From Elysia chlorotica (Eukaryota; Mollusca; Gastropoda; Plakobranchidae): a stretch of 64,000 bases of DNA. The position numbers were made by a program, and so were the translations under genes. The notes under the pieces are model-generated. The model was not told the origin of the DNA, ran no database searches, and worked only from the letters and a program-made list of their open reading frames with translations. Numbering within the stretch: position 1 is the stretch's first letter; every line of letters starts with the position of its first letter. This document shows, piece by piece, positions 25,010 to 37,450 of the stretch. The DNA lies in NCBI GenBank assembly GCA_003991915.1, contig RQTK01001097.1, forward strand, positions 87,009-151,008. The letters are read 5' to 3'.

Positions 25010-25333
25010 TTATACACGTAATGGATTATCTAAGAATCTCATAAGAATGTAAACAAAGCAATACAAGTCCCTCTCGACAGTTGGCGTTATTTAGTGAGGC
25101 AACAGTTTTACGACACCGTGCTATAAGGTTTCCACACACGCCACTTTTCTACAGTTGGGTCATAACTTAAATTATATACGTAATGGATTATCTAAGAATC
25201 TCATAAGAATGTAAACAAAGCAATACAAGTCCCTCTCGACAGTTGGCGTTATTTAGTGAGGCAACAGTTTTACGACACCGTGCTATAAGGTTTCCACACA
25301 CGCCACTTTTCTACAGTTGGGTCATAACTTAAA
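25010..25333. repeat. 162-bp tandem duplication
   Basis: Two head-to-tail copies (25010-25171 and 25172-25333) containing 'gtccctctcgacagttggcg' are almost identical except at the left edge. They are not low-complexity, so simple slippage is not the obvious cause. Confidence 0.93.
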
Positions 25334-25727
25334 CTTGAATGAGGTACTACGATACCAAGTGCTTACACGCCGATAAAAGTACCATTTCCTGCGGTCGTAA
25401 ATAAAGGACCTGGTCAACATGAAAAGAAGTGAGTAGGGACATGGCCCAATACCATGTAAACACAAGCTCGATATTGAAGGATTTATAGTTCGCTTTCTAT
25501 CCAGCAATAGATTTCCAGTTTAAAGTGTTTTGAAGGATTTTACGCTAATCAAAAAAGTGTGATAGGAGTTTTTTGTAGCGTTGTCTAAGATGTGAGTGAC
25601 ACTATTGGTTTCTCGGTGTTATGTTGGTTGTTGTTTTTTTTATGTATAACAGAAGGAAAATATTCCAACAAATGTAGATTGGGCCTTAACTTTTACATAA
25701 AAAATAGAGCCCTTTAATGGGTTCTCG

Positions 25728-25880
25728 AATCATAAGATTGGAAGAAATTTTGTTGTTTTTGTTTTTGTTGTTTGTATGTGTGTGTGTGTGTGTGTGTGCG
25801 TGTGATCTTGAATTATAAGATTGGAAGAAATTTTGTTGTTTTTGTTTTTGTTGTTAGTTTGTGTGTGTGTGTGTGTCTTG
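25728..25880. repeat. 83-bp tandem duplication with (GT)n
   Basis: A unit beginning 'ataagattggaagaaatttt' and ending in a GT array occurs twice (starts 25732 and 25815). Confidence 0.9.
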
Positions 25881-25994
25881 TGTGGTTTTAGATTGTTTTT
25901 GTTTTGTTTTGGTTTTGTTTTTTGTGAGGTGGGAGTACGTTTCTTTTTTTTTCCTTTGGTTATGCACAATTTCATATTCACACTTTATCTGACA

Positions 25995-26050
25995 GAGCCT
26001 AGCGATAGTAAGTACAACGTTGCATAGATTAAGACTCCAGACTAAGCGAA
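25995..26050. mobile_element. Half of a hairpin repeat
   Basis: 'gtaagtacaacgttg' followed by a 'ttaagactccagac' segment matches the left arm of the hairpin repeat at 51097-51188. The right arm is absent. Confidence 0.4.
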
Positions 26051-26499
26051 GTTTTTACTTTAAAAATCTGCTTTTAATGCGGCGCCTCAAGTTTATAGCA
26101 TCGCTGTACTTCAATTTTGGGAATGAAGGTTTTAGTCATTTCAGAACCGTATGATGAGCGATAAAAAATGTCTGAAATATCGTCTTTTTTCTACGCTAAA
26201 CGAACCCTTTTCTCTTCTCCATCAGTAAAGCCTTTCTTGAAATGTATCTTCTTTTACAAAAATTTTGCTCTGCTGGCAAATAACATTAAAGGTTACTTAA
26301 ATATATAGGTTCAAACAGAGAGTTTTCTCTGGATTTCATTTGCAAAAATACAAATTCAAGCAAGATGCATTATCCACACATAGGCATGCACCGGAAATGT
26401 ATTTAACATTTTACCGCTGGTACCATTATTTATCTTATCTCTGTACACATTAATTGCGTATACATTATTCTTATTACTTTATTCGTACCAAGGCTTGGA

Positions 26500-26950
26500 G
26501 TTTCTGTGTTTGAACAGGCCATAGATAGTCCGTGTTCCTCCTACTAGTCCTAGTCGACGATGGTCAGCCCCAAGACCAGTGGCATGTGTTTGTCTGAGCG
26601 TGTGGGGTCAGGGGTTGTCCAACTTAGTCGCTGGCCTCCACAGAACGGATTAACATCGGACAGACGTTGATCGAAAAGCCTTGACTATTGGCTTACGGGG
26701 AAGGCTAGTCAGGATAAATGGAGAACTGCAGCAGACAACATGACAACGGTGCATTAACGGAGATGAGTGGATGGGGTGCATTTATCGATGTAGTCCAGTC
26801 CCGATGATCAGGTGCAGAAAGCACCATTCTTAACTCTACTGAGCAGTTGCTTAGAGACGAAGGTATTCCATCCCACTGAATCTGGGCGGTCTGGGGAAGA
26901 GGACGCGAATACTGAGCTGTCTGGGTGGGTGGAGAAGATCTGTCACCAAT
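26500..26950. other. GC-richer unique stretch, unrecognised
   Basis: Higher GC and complexity than its surroundings, with no microsatellite. Frames are interrupted on both strands. It could be a decayed transposon or a transcribed non-coding exon; nothing decides. Confidence 0.25.
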
Positions 26951-27662
26951 TGTTTGAACAGAAGAGAAGTTAAATGTATAAATGATCGATAGATACGATG
27001 ATTATCATTCTTTGTTGCCGGTTACTGAGAATGTTTAGAGTTGACTTGGTAGCGTAGGAGTTTTGAAGGGATAGAAGTGCGGCACTGGTTTAGAGAGAGA
27101 AAAGCGAAACATGGAGTGGTGCATTATTTATCAAAACAAATTAAATAATGAATATGCTGAGGCGGGTGGCAAGATGCTAATGAGATAAATAAATACTCAT
27201 TCAGCTGAATACAAAAAACTGGAAACAAGTTAGGAGGGAAAATTTTGGTACTAAACGATCAGAGCAAGGAAAAAAACAAGCACATCAAAGATTCAAGAAT
27301 GTGAAATTATTATAAATGTGCAGAAAAGATGAATTTATAAGGAGGTTACATGTTAACTTAAGTTTACCTGAGGACGGGAGCGAGGGTGAATTGATTCTTA
27401 GCACCTATACTAATTATACTAAAATTTGCCTCAGTCTTTGTCTTTTAGAAGTTGTGATACAAATATTTGAAAGATCGGCTTTGCTCTTGACAGGAGCGCA
27501 AGTTAAAAAGATAAATTTTGCAGTTGCCCTACGTGAAACTTCCTAACTGTAATTTATTGAAGGAAATGACTGTGTGTACGTAAAAAGCAGAACAGATCTT
27601 GGTTGTATATTGAGAAAAAACCAGTTGGTTTCGCCTCAAAAGATTTTCATTAAGAAAGTGCT

Positions 27663-27665
<3 letters not shown>
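26951..27665. other. AT-rich non-coding stretch
   Basis: Nothing beyond short frames without recognisable content. Confidence 0.4.

Positions 27666-27698
<33 letters not shown>
27666..27698. repeat. (AT)n microsatellite
   Basis: About 16 AT units, a self-complementary run. Confidence 0.92.
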
Positions 27699-27701
<3 letters not shown>

Positions 27702-27884
27702 ATTGGTTTTTCCTTTGGTCCGTAAATGTAGAACCAAATATCGCTGAAACTTTCAAATCTAGTCGATCTAGACATCTTTCTAAGCAAGATCATTAACTGC
27801 ATACGCACGACTTGAAACTAAATACTCCAATACCGAGGGGGTCCATGTACAGTGTATTTACAAGGAGACATCAATTTCCTTAGT

Positions 27885-28060
27885 GAGTCGTTCTATTAGG
27901 TGGACTGCGGTAAACACAGGCCCTCCGCTTGCCCTGTGGCCACAGAGGCCAGGGCTTCGAATCGCGTCTGGCGCTGTTCAATACACTCCCAGCTGGTTTA
28001 AGGAACAGATGTACGTGTCGGGGCGGACACAACGGCTGCGGAGATGGGCCTTGGCAGTCT
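27885..28060 (+). mobile_element. Possible tRNA-like SINE head of another family
   Basis: A GC-rich patch contains a B-box-like GGGCTTCGAATCGCG about 40 bp after a possible A-box region, as in tRNA-derived elements. It does not match the main SINE body in this window. Confidence 0.3.
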
Positions 28061-28329
28061 ATGTTTACTATAGGGAGGTAAGGCCAATGAAGACAGATGT
28101 AGGATGAATAGGAAGTTTATCTAAAAAAGAAGAAAACTTACAACCCTTAGTCTACATTCTACATCTCGATCCAAAGAGAAAAAAGGATTTCTCTCAGAGA
28201 TTCAAAGTAGTTTGAATTGATCGATCCAAAACGTCTCTCCTTGTTCCGTTTCTTTACTGCTCTGGAAAAAATGTTAGTCGAAATATGGAGAACTCTGTGC
28301 CGCTTTATACATCTCTCTCTATATATCTA

Positions 28330-28572
28330 TCCGAGGCGCGGTAGCCCTGGGGTGGAACATCGGCTTTCGACGCAGGAGGTCCGTGGTTCGAGCCCAGGCG
28401 ATTTCGCCTTATACTGTTTGGGTCCGTGTCAGTTAAATGTGAGCAGTTGGGGACAGGAGTCACGGTGCCTCAGGTGCACATTAATTTGTATGACGTCAGT
28501 TTTGGGGCTCGTCTACAATATAGCCTATACAATGCTGACGGTGGACGTTCAACCGACTCGACTCAACTACTC
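28330..28572 (+). mobile_element. tRNA-derived SINE, near full length
   Basis: The head GCGCGGTAGCCCTGGGGTGG (A-box region) is followed by a B-box at GGTTCGAGCC. The body carries 'gtgtcagttaaatgtgagca', 'acaggagtcacggt' and 'tacaatatagcctatacaatg', and the tail reads 'gacgttcaaccgactcg'. A CTAT/CT microsatellite directly follows the 3' end. Confidence 0.85.
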
Positions 28573-28604
28573 GATCTATCTATCTATCTATCTCTTTCTC
28601 TCTC

Positions 28605-28667
<63 letters not shown>
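28573..28667. repeat. (CTAT)n-(CT)n microsatellite at a SINE tail
   Basis: It starts within a few bases of the SINE 3' end and is mostly CT. Confidence 0.95.
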
Positions 28668-28670
<3 letters not shown>

Positions 28671-29550
28671 CGTCCTTGATATTTTACAGTTGTAATTCTT
28701 TGAAAAAGTTAAACAGATATGTTTCGTCTTTTTTTCGGAAAAACTTTAATGTTTAGTATTAAAAATAATGACCCTTATTTTACTGGAGCGAAATCTCTTT
28801 CCGAGTAGAGCTATCTTCTTAACCAACTATTTGATTTTGGGGGAAAGAGGTTCCTTTGAATATCTGTAACATTAGCGAGTCAAAGACTATCTTTGATCGC
28901 GGAGACCAGAACGACTAAAAAGAATTTTTTATTTAATCTCACCATTTGGATCAAACTCCCCCTTCTATAAAAAAAATTTTGAAGGAGAATTGTTTCTAGT
29001 TGGTGCATAAAATCATCTTTTAAAACTAAAATATTTTCCTTTAAATCTAGAGATCTGTTGAGCTGGACTAAGTTCTGCTTGTTTCTGTTTTGGTTTCAAT
29101 ATTATTTGCCCAAATTTCTTAAATGTTTTAAAGGTACTTTTTTGTGTGTTTTGTTGTTTGTTTGTTGCTGTTGTTTTTAGTTGTTATGTTTTTGTTTTGT
29201 TGTTTTGTTGTTATTTTGAGTGCTTTTTTTAAGGATATTTCCAATATGCAAGAAACTTCATCGAATTCTTGAAGAATATATCAAAAGTAAAAAAGTAGAA
29301 AAACAATATCCAAACTTCGCAATTTTGTAAAAGGCTGCATAAATATGTGACACTCAAATTAAACGCACACAGCCAGTTAGTCAGGCATGGAAACATTGCA
29401 AGAAGATCGCAATCCTTTTAGTATTATCTTACTTTAAAATATCCAGACTGAACTGAGTAAATCTGCACTACCAAGGTGTCCCTCGTTTGATCATACCGTG
29501 ATAATTACAGATATATATTTATAATTATAAAGCTCACATTTTCAATATGC
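28668..29550. other. AT-rich non-coding stretch
   Basis: Contains T/G-rich patches at 29130-29215 and no gene. Confidence 0.45.
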
Positions 29551-29612
29551 CATATAGGGTCCCCCAGGGGAACCTAGGAGACGTTAAACCCGGAGAGAGG
29601 GAGAACATTCTC
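29551..29612 (-). repeat. Short dispersed repeat
   Basis: In reverse it reads 'aacgtctcctaggttcccct' then 'gggggaccctatatgg'. This matches 57318-57360 on the plus strand and partly 33886-33910. Confidence 0.65.
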
Positions 29613-31866
29613 TTCCTCCCTCTATAGAGATTCACATTTTCAACAGGAAATTTTCACCCTTGTTAAGTATGAGGCGAAACTAATTTAAACATGCATCTTT
29701 TGGCTTCATAATTGTAACTTGTTGTAACGAAGAACAAAAAAGCTGTGGGTTTAAACTCAAACTGGAAAATTTCTAGCAACGAAGCGCTGATGCGGCTGAT
29801 TGTCAAGTCCTTAAAATGTTTCATCCTTTGGATTTCACAATAGCTTTCTCTTAGATTATACCTTATTAGTTTTTTCCACAACATTGACCCGCCCTCCCCC
29901 TGAGGAAAGATATGTAATTATTATCATAGAAACTGTCGTCTGTCTGTCTTATTACATGGGAAGCCATGAAAGTCAGTATATACATAGCGTGGAGCCTATG
30001 GCAAAATCAATGTATGAGGATTAGCTAGGAAGGTAGTGCTTAAAGGAATGTGTGACCACACAAAAAACAACACCTGCAAAACCCCCATTGTAGCAAACGG
30101 TTTTAAAAGTTTACCCAAACCGTATAATTTATTTTGTCCACAAAAACCATGCAAAGGATCTTATTTTACTTTCAGTTTACATACCATATAGATTACGACT
30201 CCTTACTACGAAAAGTGCGCGTGGTCTAAGAGCTACATCGGGATTCTATTTTTTTTTGCATGTTTTTTTAATATTGATGTTGATCCTTACAAAGGTGAAA
30301 AATAACATAATTTATAGCGCTTTTTTCCTGAAATAATTATACACCGAGTTATTTTAGAGGTTGTGATCGCAAGCTGTATAGTGTGTTTAAGCGGGTAGCT
30401 AACGATAACTTAAACTTTCTTTTATATTCTCTTGTGTGTAAAATAATATCAGTCTGGTTAGTGTTTAACTCATTAGTCACACGCTCAGCAGTGTGTTGTT
30501 CTCAGTATACTACTGTTTCTAGGTGTGTACAGCATGTCTCTTGTAAAAACGGAATCGTAATTAACTTATTCACAGTCAAGGTGACAAGAGGTTTTACCCG
30601 ATGAGCCCCACGCTAACCTAGGGGATTAAACGATGTTGAATGTAGCCTAGCCATCGACCCGTGTCTGATTTCCCCTCCATGTCGCACTAGTCGCCGACGC
30701 AAATAATGCCGGGTTGTCTGGCAAATGTATTCCTAGCAGATTTAATCCACCGGCGAGAAAAATTAATTAAGGGCAAGGCGTAGAGAAATGTAATTAGAAT
30801 CTTTAGCTACACGGCAGGGCTTGAGTCAGCTCGGGAGATCATCTCAGAGTCAGAGAGTGTTGCTCTGACATTCACGCCATCCAACACACACCGCATAACT
30901 AGACCAATCAGGTGGATCGCTGGAACTACAGAGTTCGAAAAACGGATTAACTGTATTGATTGCTGGGAATATTAATTCAGAGATAAATTGTTAGAAAAAG
31001 AACTATAAGAAAAAGAGTAAGAACAAGAGCGATGAGAAGAAGGTGGAGGAGGAGGAGGAGAAGGACAAGAGACACAAGAAGAAAAATAAAAAGGATGGTG
31101 AGGAGATGTTTTATATCGGGAAGAGGCTGAGGATATATTACACTAACAATATAAGTGTAAGGAATGTCTTGAGAATTGTTGATATTGCCACGATCAATAA
31201 CTATTGTGACATGGATTTTTTTGGCAACACAATTGCAGAATTAGTTTCAATAGCATAGATATGGTATCAATAATCAAAATACACTGCAAGTCGTAAAGCT
31301 TATTAGCTTTACAACCAGAATTTTTATTTATAAAATGTGCTGGCCTATTGTGTGCGAAAAGCAGATATGATAGCATACGTTTATAGCAGCGGCTCAGTTG
31401 CATGAATTATCATCATTATCTCTAGTCTAAGTATATATACAGGTCCAACTAACTATTACAACTGTCAAGTTTACGGCGTTTTGCACTATGAACATTTAGA
31501 CAAACCCCGAAAAAGGGGTATCGTTGAAAAATTAAAGACTTTACATGCCCCGTCAATGGTTTTATCAAAACTATTGATAACAGAAAGAAATAGATGCCAT
31601 GATTTCTGTGACAGATCTGACACAAAAAGAAGAAGAAAAATAGACCATAGAGCAAAGGACTGCTTTAACACTTCAATGAGTTTCCTCTGGACTAAACTAG
31701 AGACTTTTACTTACACACGACGATAACAGATGATTTAAAGACGCCTTTTGGCCCATGTAGAGTTCTGATCACTCATTGGCTCCGTAGGTCTAGGATATCA
31801 TAACTATGATTGGATATTGGAGATGGTTCCCGTTGTCGATCTGGGCTCCGTTATCACAAGCCATCT
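29613..31866. other. Non-coding stretch with a possible conserved patch
   Basis: No exon with splice support. About 30610-30900 is of higher complexity and includes 'aattaattaaggg' and 'tgtaattagaat', which resemble homeodomain core sites. This is weak evidence on its own. A Lys/Glu-rich open frame at 31043-31258 derives from a purine-rich run. Confidence 0.3.
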
Positions 31867-32035
31867 GAGTTGAGTTTAGCTTAACGTCCAACGCCAGCAA
31901 TATATAGGCTATCTTGTGGACATGCCCGAAGATTGACGTCTGACAACTTTGTGTGCTGCCCCCACAAAATCACCAGGGTTCGAACCACGGACCTTTTGCG
32001 TCGGAAGCCGATGTTCTACCCCAGACCCCACGCCC
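31867..32035 (-). mobile_element. tRNA-derived SINE
   Basis: In reverse it runs from the body end ('taacgtccaacgccagcaa tatataggct') to an intact head with 'gggttcgaaccacggacc' (B-box) and 'tcggaagccgatgttctacc' (A-box region). Confidence 0.85.
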
Positions 32036-32545
32036 CCCCTCCCCCAATCTAAAAAGACTGGGAAACCTTAGGGGACATTGAATAAACCAGAACTTGACTA
32101 CGCCAAGGTCTAACAGTACGGACTATCTCAGAAACATTGATATCTTGATATGCCTTCGAGACATAAGCATTACAATGTGTTTGTCTATCTCTTGCGGAAT
32201 TTAGAATTTTGAATACGTCGGGTTTGGGTTTCTTTTTACGACACGTCAACACAGTAGCGGCTGTATTGTCTTAAATACGTCGATTTGTTTCGCATAAACT
32301 AAACAATAACAGTAGTCGCATTTGGGATTCTAACAAAATTTATTATAAATCTTTTTTCCTCAAACTACATAAAAGCAGATGCTAAGGGTAATTGAAATGG
32401 CAAACATTGATTCGAGCCAGAGGCGTAGGATTCCGATTTCACTGATAGCTTGGTAAACAGGCTCTCCAGCTGGGATTTAATTTACTGTACCATTTGTATT
32501 CATTGATGCTGAGGTTTGTTAATACCTATTATATTAGCTTTTCTT
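32036..32545. other. Non-coding stretch
   Basis: Nothing supported. Confidence 0.4.
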
Positions 32546-32549
32546 TGCT

Positions 32550-33340
32550 AGCCTTTTAAATAATCATTGTTTACAAGTTGGTTAAACCTAAGTTTAACTA
32601 ATCATTGTTTGCCAGTTGGTTAAACCTCACTTTTATTAATCATTGTTTGCCAGTTGGTTAAACCTAAGTTTAACTAATCATTGTTTACAAGTTGGTTAAA
32701 CTTAATGTTTTATAAATCATTGTTTACAAGTTGGTTAAACCTAGCTTTTAACTTATCAGTGTTTGTTAGCTGGTTGAACCTAACTTTCAACTCCCCAGTT
32801 TTTGTTTTGATTAAACCTAACTTTTAACTAATCATTGTTTGCAAGTTGGTTAAACCTAACTTTTAACTAACCAGTGTTTGTTAGTTGGTTAAACCTAACT
32901 TTTAACTAACCAGTGTTTGTTAGTTGGTTAAGGCTAACTTTTAACTAATCATTGTTTGCAAATTGGTTAAACCTAACTCTTAAATAGTCAGTGTTTGTCT
33001 TAGTTGAACCTAACTTTTAACTAATCGTTGTTTACAAATTGGTTAAACCTAACTTTTAACTAATCGTTGTTTGCAAATTGGTTAAACCTAACTTTTAACT
33101 AATCATTGTTTGCAATTTGGTTAAACCTAACTTTTAACTAATCATTGTTTGCAAGTTAGTTAAACCTACCTCTTAAATAGTGTTTGGTTTGGTTGAACCT
33201 AACTTTTAACTAATCATTGTTTGCAATTTGGTTAAAACTAACTTTTAACTAACCAGTGTTTGTTAGTTGGTTAAGGCTAACCCGTGTTTGTTTTAGTTGA
33301 ACCTAACTTTTAACTAATCATTATCTGTTAGTTGGCTAAA
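32550..33340. repeat. 39-bp minisatellite, about 20 copies
   Basis: The tandem unit is ~39 bp, built around 'ttggttaaacctaacttttaa' followed by either a 'ctaatcattgtttgcaag' or a 'ctaaccagtgtttgttag' type segment. The two variants are interspersed. Unit starts are spaced 38-39 bp through most of the array, with some shortened units near 33180 and 33280. No open frame spans it. Confidence 0.95.
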
Positions 33341-33639
33341 TCGACTAGCTAATCGACTGATTTGATCCGCCACTGCCCTTTTCTTACACCCACAATTAGT
33401 ACTACGGCCAATATAAACCCTGCTTGTTTCCAGCTCAATTCATTTTTCAACCAATCACATTTTCTTTTGTCAAGCGCCATTCTCTGGTAAGAATAATAGG
33501 TAAATGTTAACACTTTAGGTTGTTTGTGTGTTTTGACTGAGAGTATCACTTTTTTGTTTTTATTTGTGCATCTCCCAGGGATTGTCTTTTTCTCTCCATC
33601 ACCTATCCCCATCTTAATACTTATCTGCTTATCTATATG

Positions 33640-33649
33640 TCTATCTATG

Positions 33650-33728
<79 letters not shown>

Positions 33729-33789
33729 ATATTTATCTATCTAGCTATCTAGCTATCCACCTATCTAGCTATCTATCTATCTATCTATC

Positions 33790-33859
<70 letters not shown>

Positions 33860-33870
33860 TGTGTGTGTGT
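33640..33870. repeat. (CTAT)n-(AT)n-(GT)n compound microsatellite
   Basis: CTAT units (33640-33792, with AGCT variants) pass into AT (33793-33830) and then GT (33831-33870). Confidence 0.95.
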
Positions 33871-33879
33871 ATAACGTCT

Positions 33880-33915
33880 TTTCAGTGCAATGAGGGATCC
33901 TATACGGCGGATTTC
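33880..33915 (+). repeat. Short dispersed repeat, partial copy
   Basis: 'gagggatcctatacggcg' matches the right end of the element at 57318-57360. Confidence 0.5.
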
Positions 33916-33999
33916 AGAGTCTCTTGTAATCATCAATACCCCTAAGTGTGATTCGGTCCTTTGGCAACCAAAGTGAGTGAGTTAGGTGAATTGTAAAGT

Positions 34000-34085
34000 C
34001 AACAAAGATTTACGTCTGACAATTGAACGTGCTGCCATAAAGAGACAGTGCGGGGATACCATGTCTCCTGACTGACATAAAACAA
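34000..34085 (-). mobile_element. SINE body fragment
   Basis: 'acgtctgacaattgaacgtg ctgcc' and 'gagacagtgcggggatacc' match the reverse SINE body. Confidence 0.5.
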
Positions 34086-34610
34086 AGGTACAAATATCAA
34101 GGAAACATAAGAGTTTAGAGAAATCAACAAACCGTTTGTTTAAAACAAAATGCAGGCTATTGGTAGAGGTCACAGACCTTCGCTTTAACTAGATGACAAA
34201 GTTGGCTACCACATTGTGCGGAAAGGTAGGGAAATTAAATAGTAACAATAATAATGTTTTGCAAAACAGAACTTGCAGTTTTAAAAATGGCACATCTGTC
34301 AGCCCCACTAAAAAAAAAAAACAGTAACAAAAAAGTGCGCACTTTTTCTCAAGGAAAAAAAAGGTTAATCGACATCTATGATCAAGCTTGGATCAGATGT
34401 AAGATGTTTAGCAAAACAAAAACAAAAACAAAACAAAACTAGATCCTCTTGACGTGCACACAGCTGTTTATGATCAAATAAGTGCAGATAAAGAAAAGCC
34501 GCAACAAACTTTTTAACGCGTAGAAACTTACAACAACTTAATTAGTTTAATTTTTGAAGAATATTCATCAAACTATACATCTTTCGATCATCTTTTCATT
34601 ATTAATATAA

Positions 34611-34612
<2 letters not shown>

Positions 34613-34662
<50 letters not shown>
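34613..34662. repeat. (ATT)n microsatellite
   Basis: About 16 ATT units, 25 bp upstream of a SINE head. Confidence 0.93.
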
Positions 34663-34687
34663 CAATTTATTAGTCTTTCCCTCTTTT

Positions 34688-34905
34688 AAGGTGGGCGCGG
34701 TGGCCCAGTGGTAGAACATCAGCTTCCGACGCAAAAGGTCCCGAGTTCGAATCCTGGCTGTTGCAATCCCTACTGGTTGGGTCGGTGTCAGTATAATGTG
34801 ACCGGCTGAGACAGGAGTCATGGTATCCCCACCCTGTCTCGTGTGCACATAAAATTGTCAGACGTCCGTCTTGGGGCCCGTCCACGAGATAGCCATAAGT
34901 TGCTG
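34688..34905 (+). mobile_element. tRNA-derived SINE, full head and body
   Basis: A-box region GTGGCCCAGTGGTAGAAC at ~34700 and B-box GAGTTCGAATCC at ~34742. The body follows: 'ggtcggtgtcagtataatg', 'gagacaggagtcatgg', 'taaaattgtcagacg', 'ggggcccgtccacgagatag'. It is the cleanest SINE in the window. Confidence 0.9.
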
Positions 34906-34907
34906 AT

Positions 34908-34956
34908 GGTTGGGGGGCGCGGTGGCCCAGGGGTAGAACATCGGCTTCCAACGATA
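34908..34956 (+). mobile_element. Second SINE head, truncated
   Basis: 'gggcgcggtggcccaggggt' and 'gaacatcggcttccaacga' repeat the A-box half of the preceding SINE head, then stop before the B-box. Confidence 0.8.
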
Positions 34957-35355
34957 TCTATAGCTATCTACTTAACACACTGATAATGTGCTTTCATGAA
35001 TTATTGGGAACTCGAAACTACGCGTTATTTGCAGTAGAAAATATTACACCTCTTTGTGTTCCCATTTGATTAAAAAGAAACTCGAATACCGGTTTGACAT
35101 TATTTAAATACAAAAGCTTAAATTAGTATATCTGCGTCAATGTTGTCTGCCTTTTTGCTTGAATAGTGGATGAGCTAGACGGATAGACGTGGCTACTAAA
35201 CAATGATCATTGTCTTTTCATCCCTAATTTCTGGTCTCACCACAAAGGTCCAACTAGGTTTTTGACCCAGGTGATCGCCATGATGAGGTTATGATTAATT
35301 ATTCATAATTTTGATTATTGTTCATTGTTTCTTTTGTTGCTGTTGGTATTTGTAT

Positions 35356-35550
<195 letters not shown>

Positions 35551-36660
35551 TAAAGTGCACCTGTGTTGGTTTAATCCCACGATTCAAAGTGCTCGCAAAT
35601 AGTTACATCTGCCCTAAATAGTCTACGGGTCTTTTTGTTTTTCAAATCTTCAATATTAGAAATGAAATGAAATATTGGTCATAAAAATGAGCTTCTTATT
35701 TTTTTCTAATATCCTTGATTTTTCGAATCTCTCTTTTTTTTCCACACAAAAGTACGGTATTATCTAAAGCTGGATTATAAATTATAAAGAGAGCACTTTT
35801 CTTTAGCATACCTTTCTGTAGTGTTCAGACGAATAAAGCTCATGGTTCTGGCATAAGGTCCTATATAACAAATGAAAATCAATAAGAGCGCGAGAGTATG
35901 TGGTTGGTCCATTTTTTGTCTGTAGTCTATGTTCCCTGGATCAACATAGGACACGGTGGGACAAAAGTTGTGTACTCACTCCACCCAACCTTGTATTCGG
36001 ACAGGAAATTAGCGCCTGTGACAGTAGCAGGTCTTACTGAAGGGGGTAAAGAGTTAGACGACTGATTTATGTTGTTAGAAAACGCTTTATAGATTAGGGC
36101 ATAACAGTTTGTTGCTACAGGCATGTCTCCAGCGGAAAAGGTTGTTGCAACACTGAAGCTCACAACTGTGTATATAAGTAACGCTGGTTTTAATGGAAGC
36201 AACAGGGCAAAATGGTAACATAAAATTTCTGACAAGGGGACTCTCCGAACGAAAGCAGCAAAACTAGAAAGAAGAGATACTTTATATATATACACAAATA
36301 CACACACTAAGAGGCATCTTAATCCTGAGAGTAATATAAAATTTGATAGTAGACTATATTTTGCATATGTGGTTGTGTTTTTCTGCGAACTAGAAACAAA
36401 GTTTAACCACCGAGTTCAAAATAATTATGCCAAACATTTCGCTTTGTTCGGGGGTTTTGTTTTCTCTTTCTGATTCGGGTTTCAAAACAAATTGGTAAAA
36501 AATACCGGTCGTAAAATGAGGTCTAGGTGAAGTTTTGTATCAAGCTTCTCATCTCCCTCACGCCTGAGCGGGTAAAGCCCTTAAACTCTTTTGGACACAC
36601 AAACTAATTTGCTCTTCGAGTTCGCTTATACTGTTGTTGTTGTTTTGTTTTGTTTTTAGT
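35551..36660 (-). other. Mostly non-coding; one weak candidate exon
   Basis: A minus-strand open frame ends at 35927. It is preceded by a good acceptor-like 'tctcttctttctag' whose AG lies at 36264-36265. Exon use would give ~110 residues with a hydrophobic N-terminal half and a Ser/Pro-rich middle. No family is recognised and no convincing donor follows, so I rate it low. Confidence 0.15.
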
Positions 36661-36664
36661 ATGA

Positions 36665-36865
36665 ATGAATTGAGGCTGAAATAGACAGAGAGATGAAGAG
36701 ACAGACTGGGCCGAGAGAAACAAAATGACACAAAAATAGGCAGAGGGAGAAGAAAGGCAAACGGATGATTAAATGTCAAACATGGACAAGCTAACAACAG
36801 CCGAGAAAAATAGAAGACAAATAGACAAATAGAGGCGGAACTACAGAGAGAGAGGCAGTGACAAG

Positions 36866-36916
<51 letters not shown>

Positions 36917-37396
36917 GGGGGGGGGAGGAGCACATAATCTAAATATAAAAAAGAAGGGAGCTAAGCACTATGGGAATGTGAGAACAAACAGATCGAGGGC
37001 ATGAGGCTTTGTAAGGTGAGATTGTTAATTCATAGATTAAGGGTAAGAACAGATATGCGGTCTGTTTTCAGAAGATACGAAGAGAGAAAGAAAGGGAGAG
37101 AGATGGAGTGATGGAGAGAAATAAGGGTAGTTCTCCTTGAAGTGCTTTCTAAGCAATTAAATAAATACATATTAGTCACAAAGGAAAACAAGTAAACGCA
37201 GTTTCAGTTGAATAAAAAAACAAGAGAGAGACACAAATAAACAGGCATTAGTGAAGAAAGGCAGAACGAGGAAAAATAGATAGACAAAAGAAAGATGTTA
37301 AGAGAAAAGGGGGAAAGAAAACAATGCGAGAGGAAGACTGAAAGAAAAGTAAAAGGGAAAGAAAGGATTGAAACAGGGAGAGAGAGGGAGAAACAT

Positions 37397-37445
<49 letters not shown>

Positions 37446-37450
37446 TATGA
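36665..37450. repeat. Purine-rich low-complexity region
   Basis: Long stretches of GA, GAGACA and GAAAGA, including pure GA arrays at about 36869-36912 and 37398-37441. Confidence 0.85.

Noticed and set aside
31043-31258. Lys/Glu-rich 71-codon protein
   Set aside because: The charged start comes from a purine-rich run and the rest has no recognisable content or splice context.
32550-33340. CRISPR-like array of ~39-bp repeats
   Set aside because: Units are contiguous without unique spacers, in animal DNA, and vary by point changes. It is a minisatellite.
34688-34770. A functional tRNA gene
   Set aside because: A- and B-box regions are present, but no acceptor-stem pairing is evident and a conserved SINE body follows. 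It is a SINE head.
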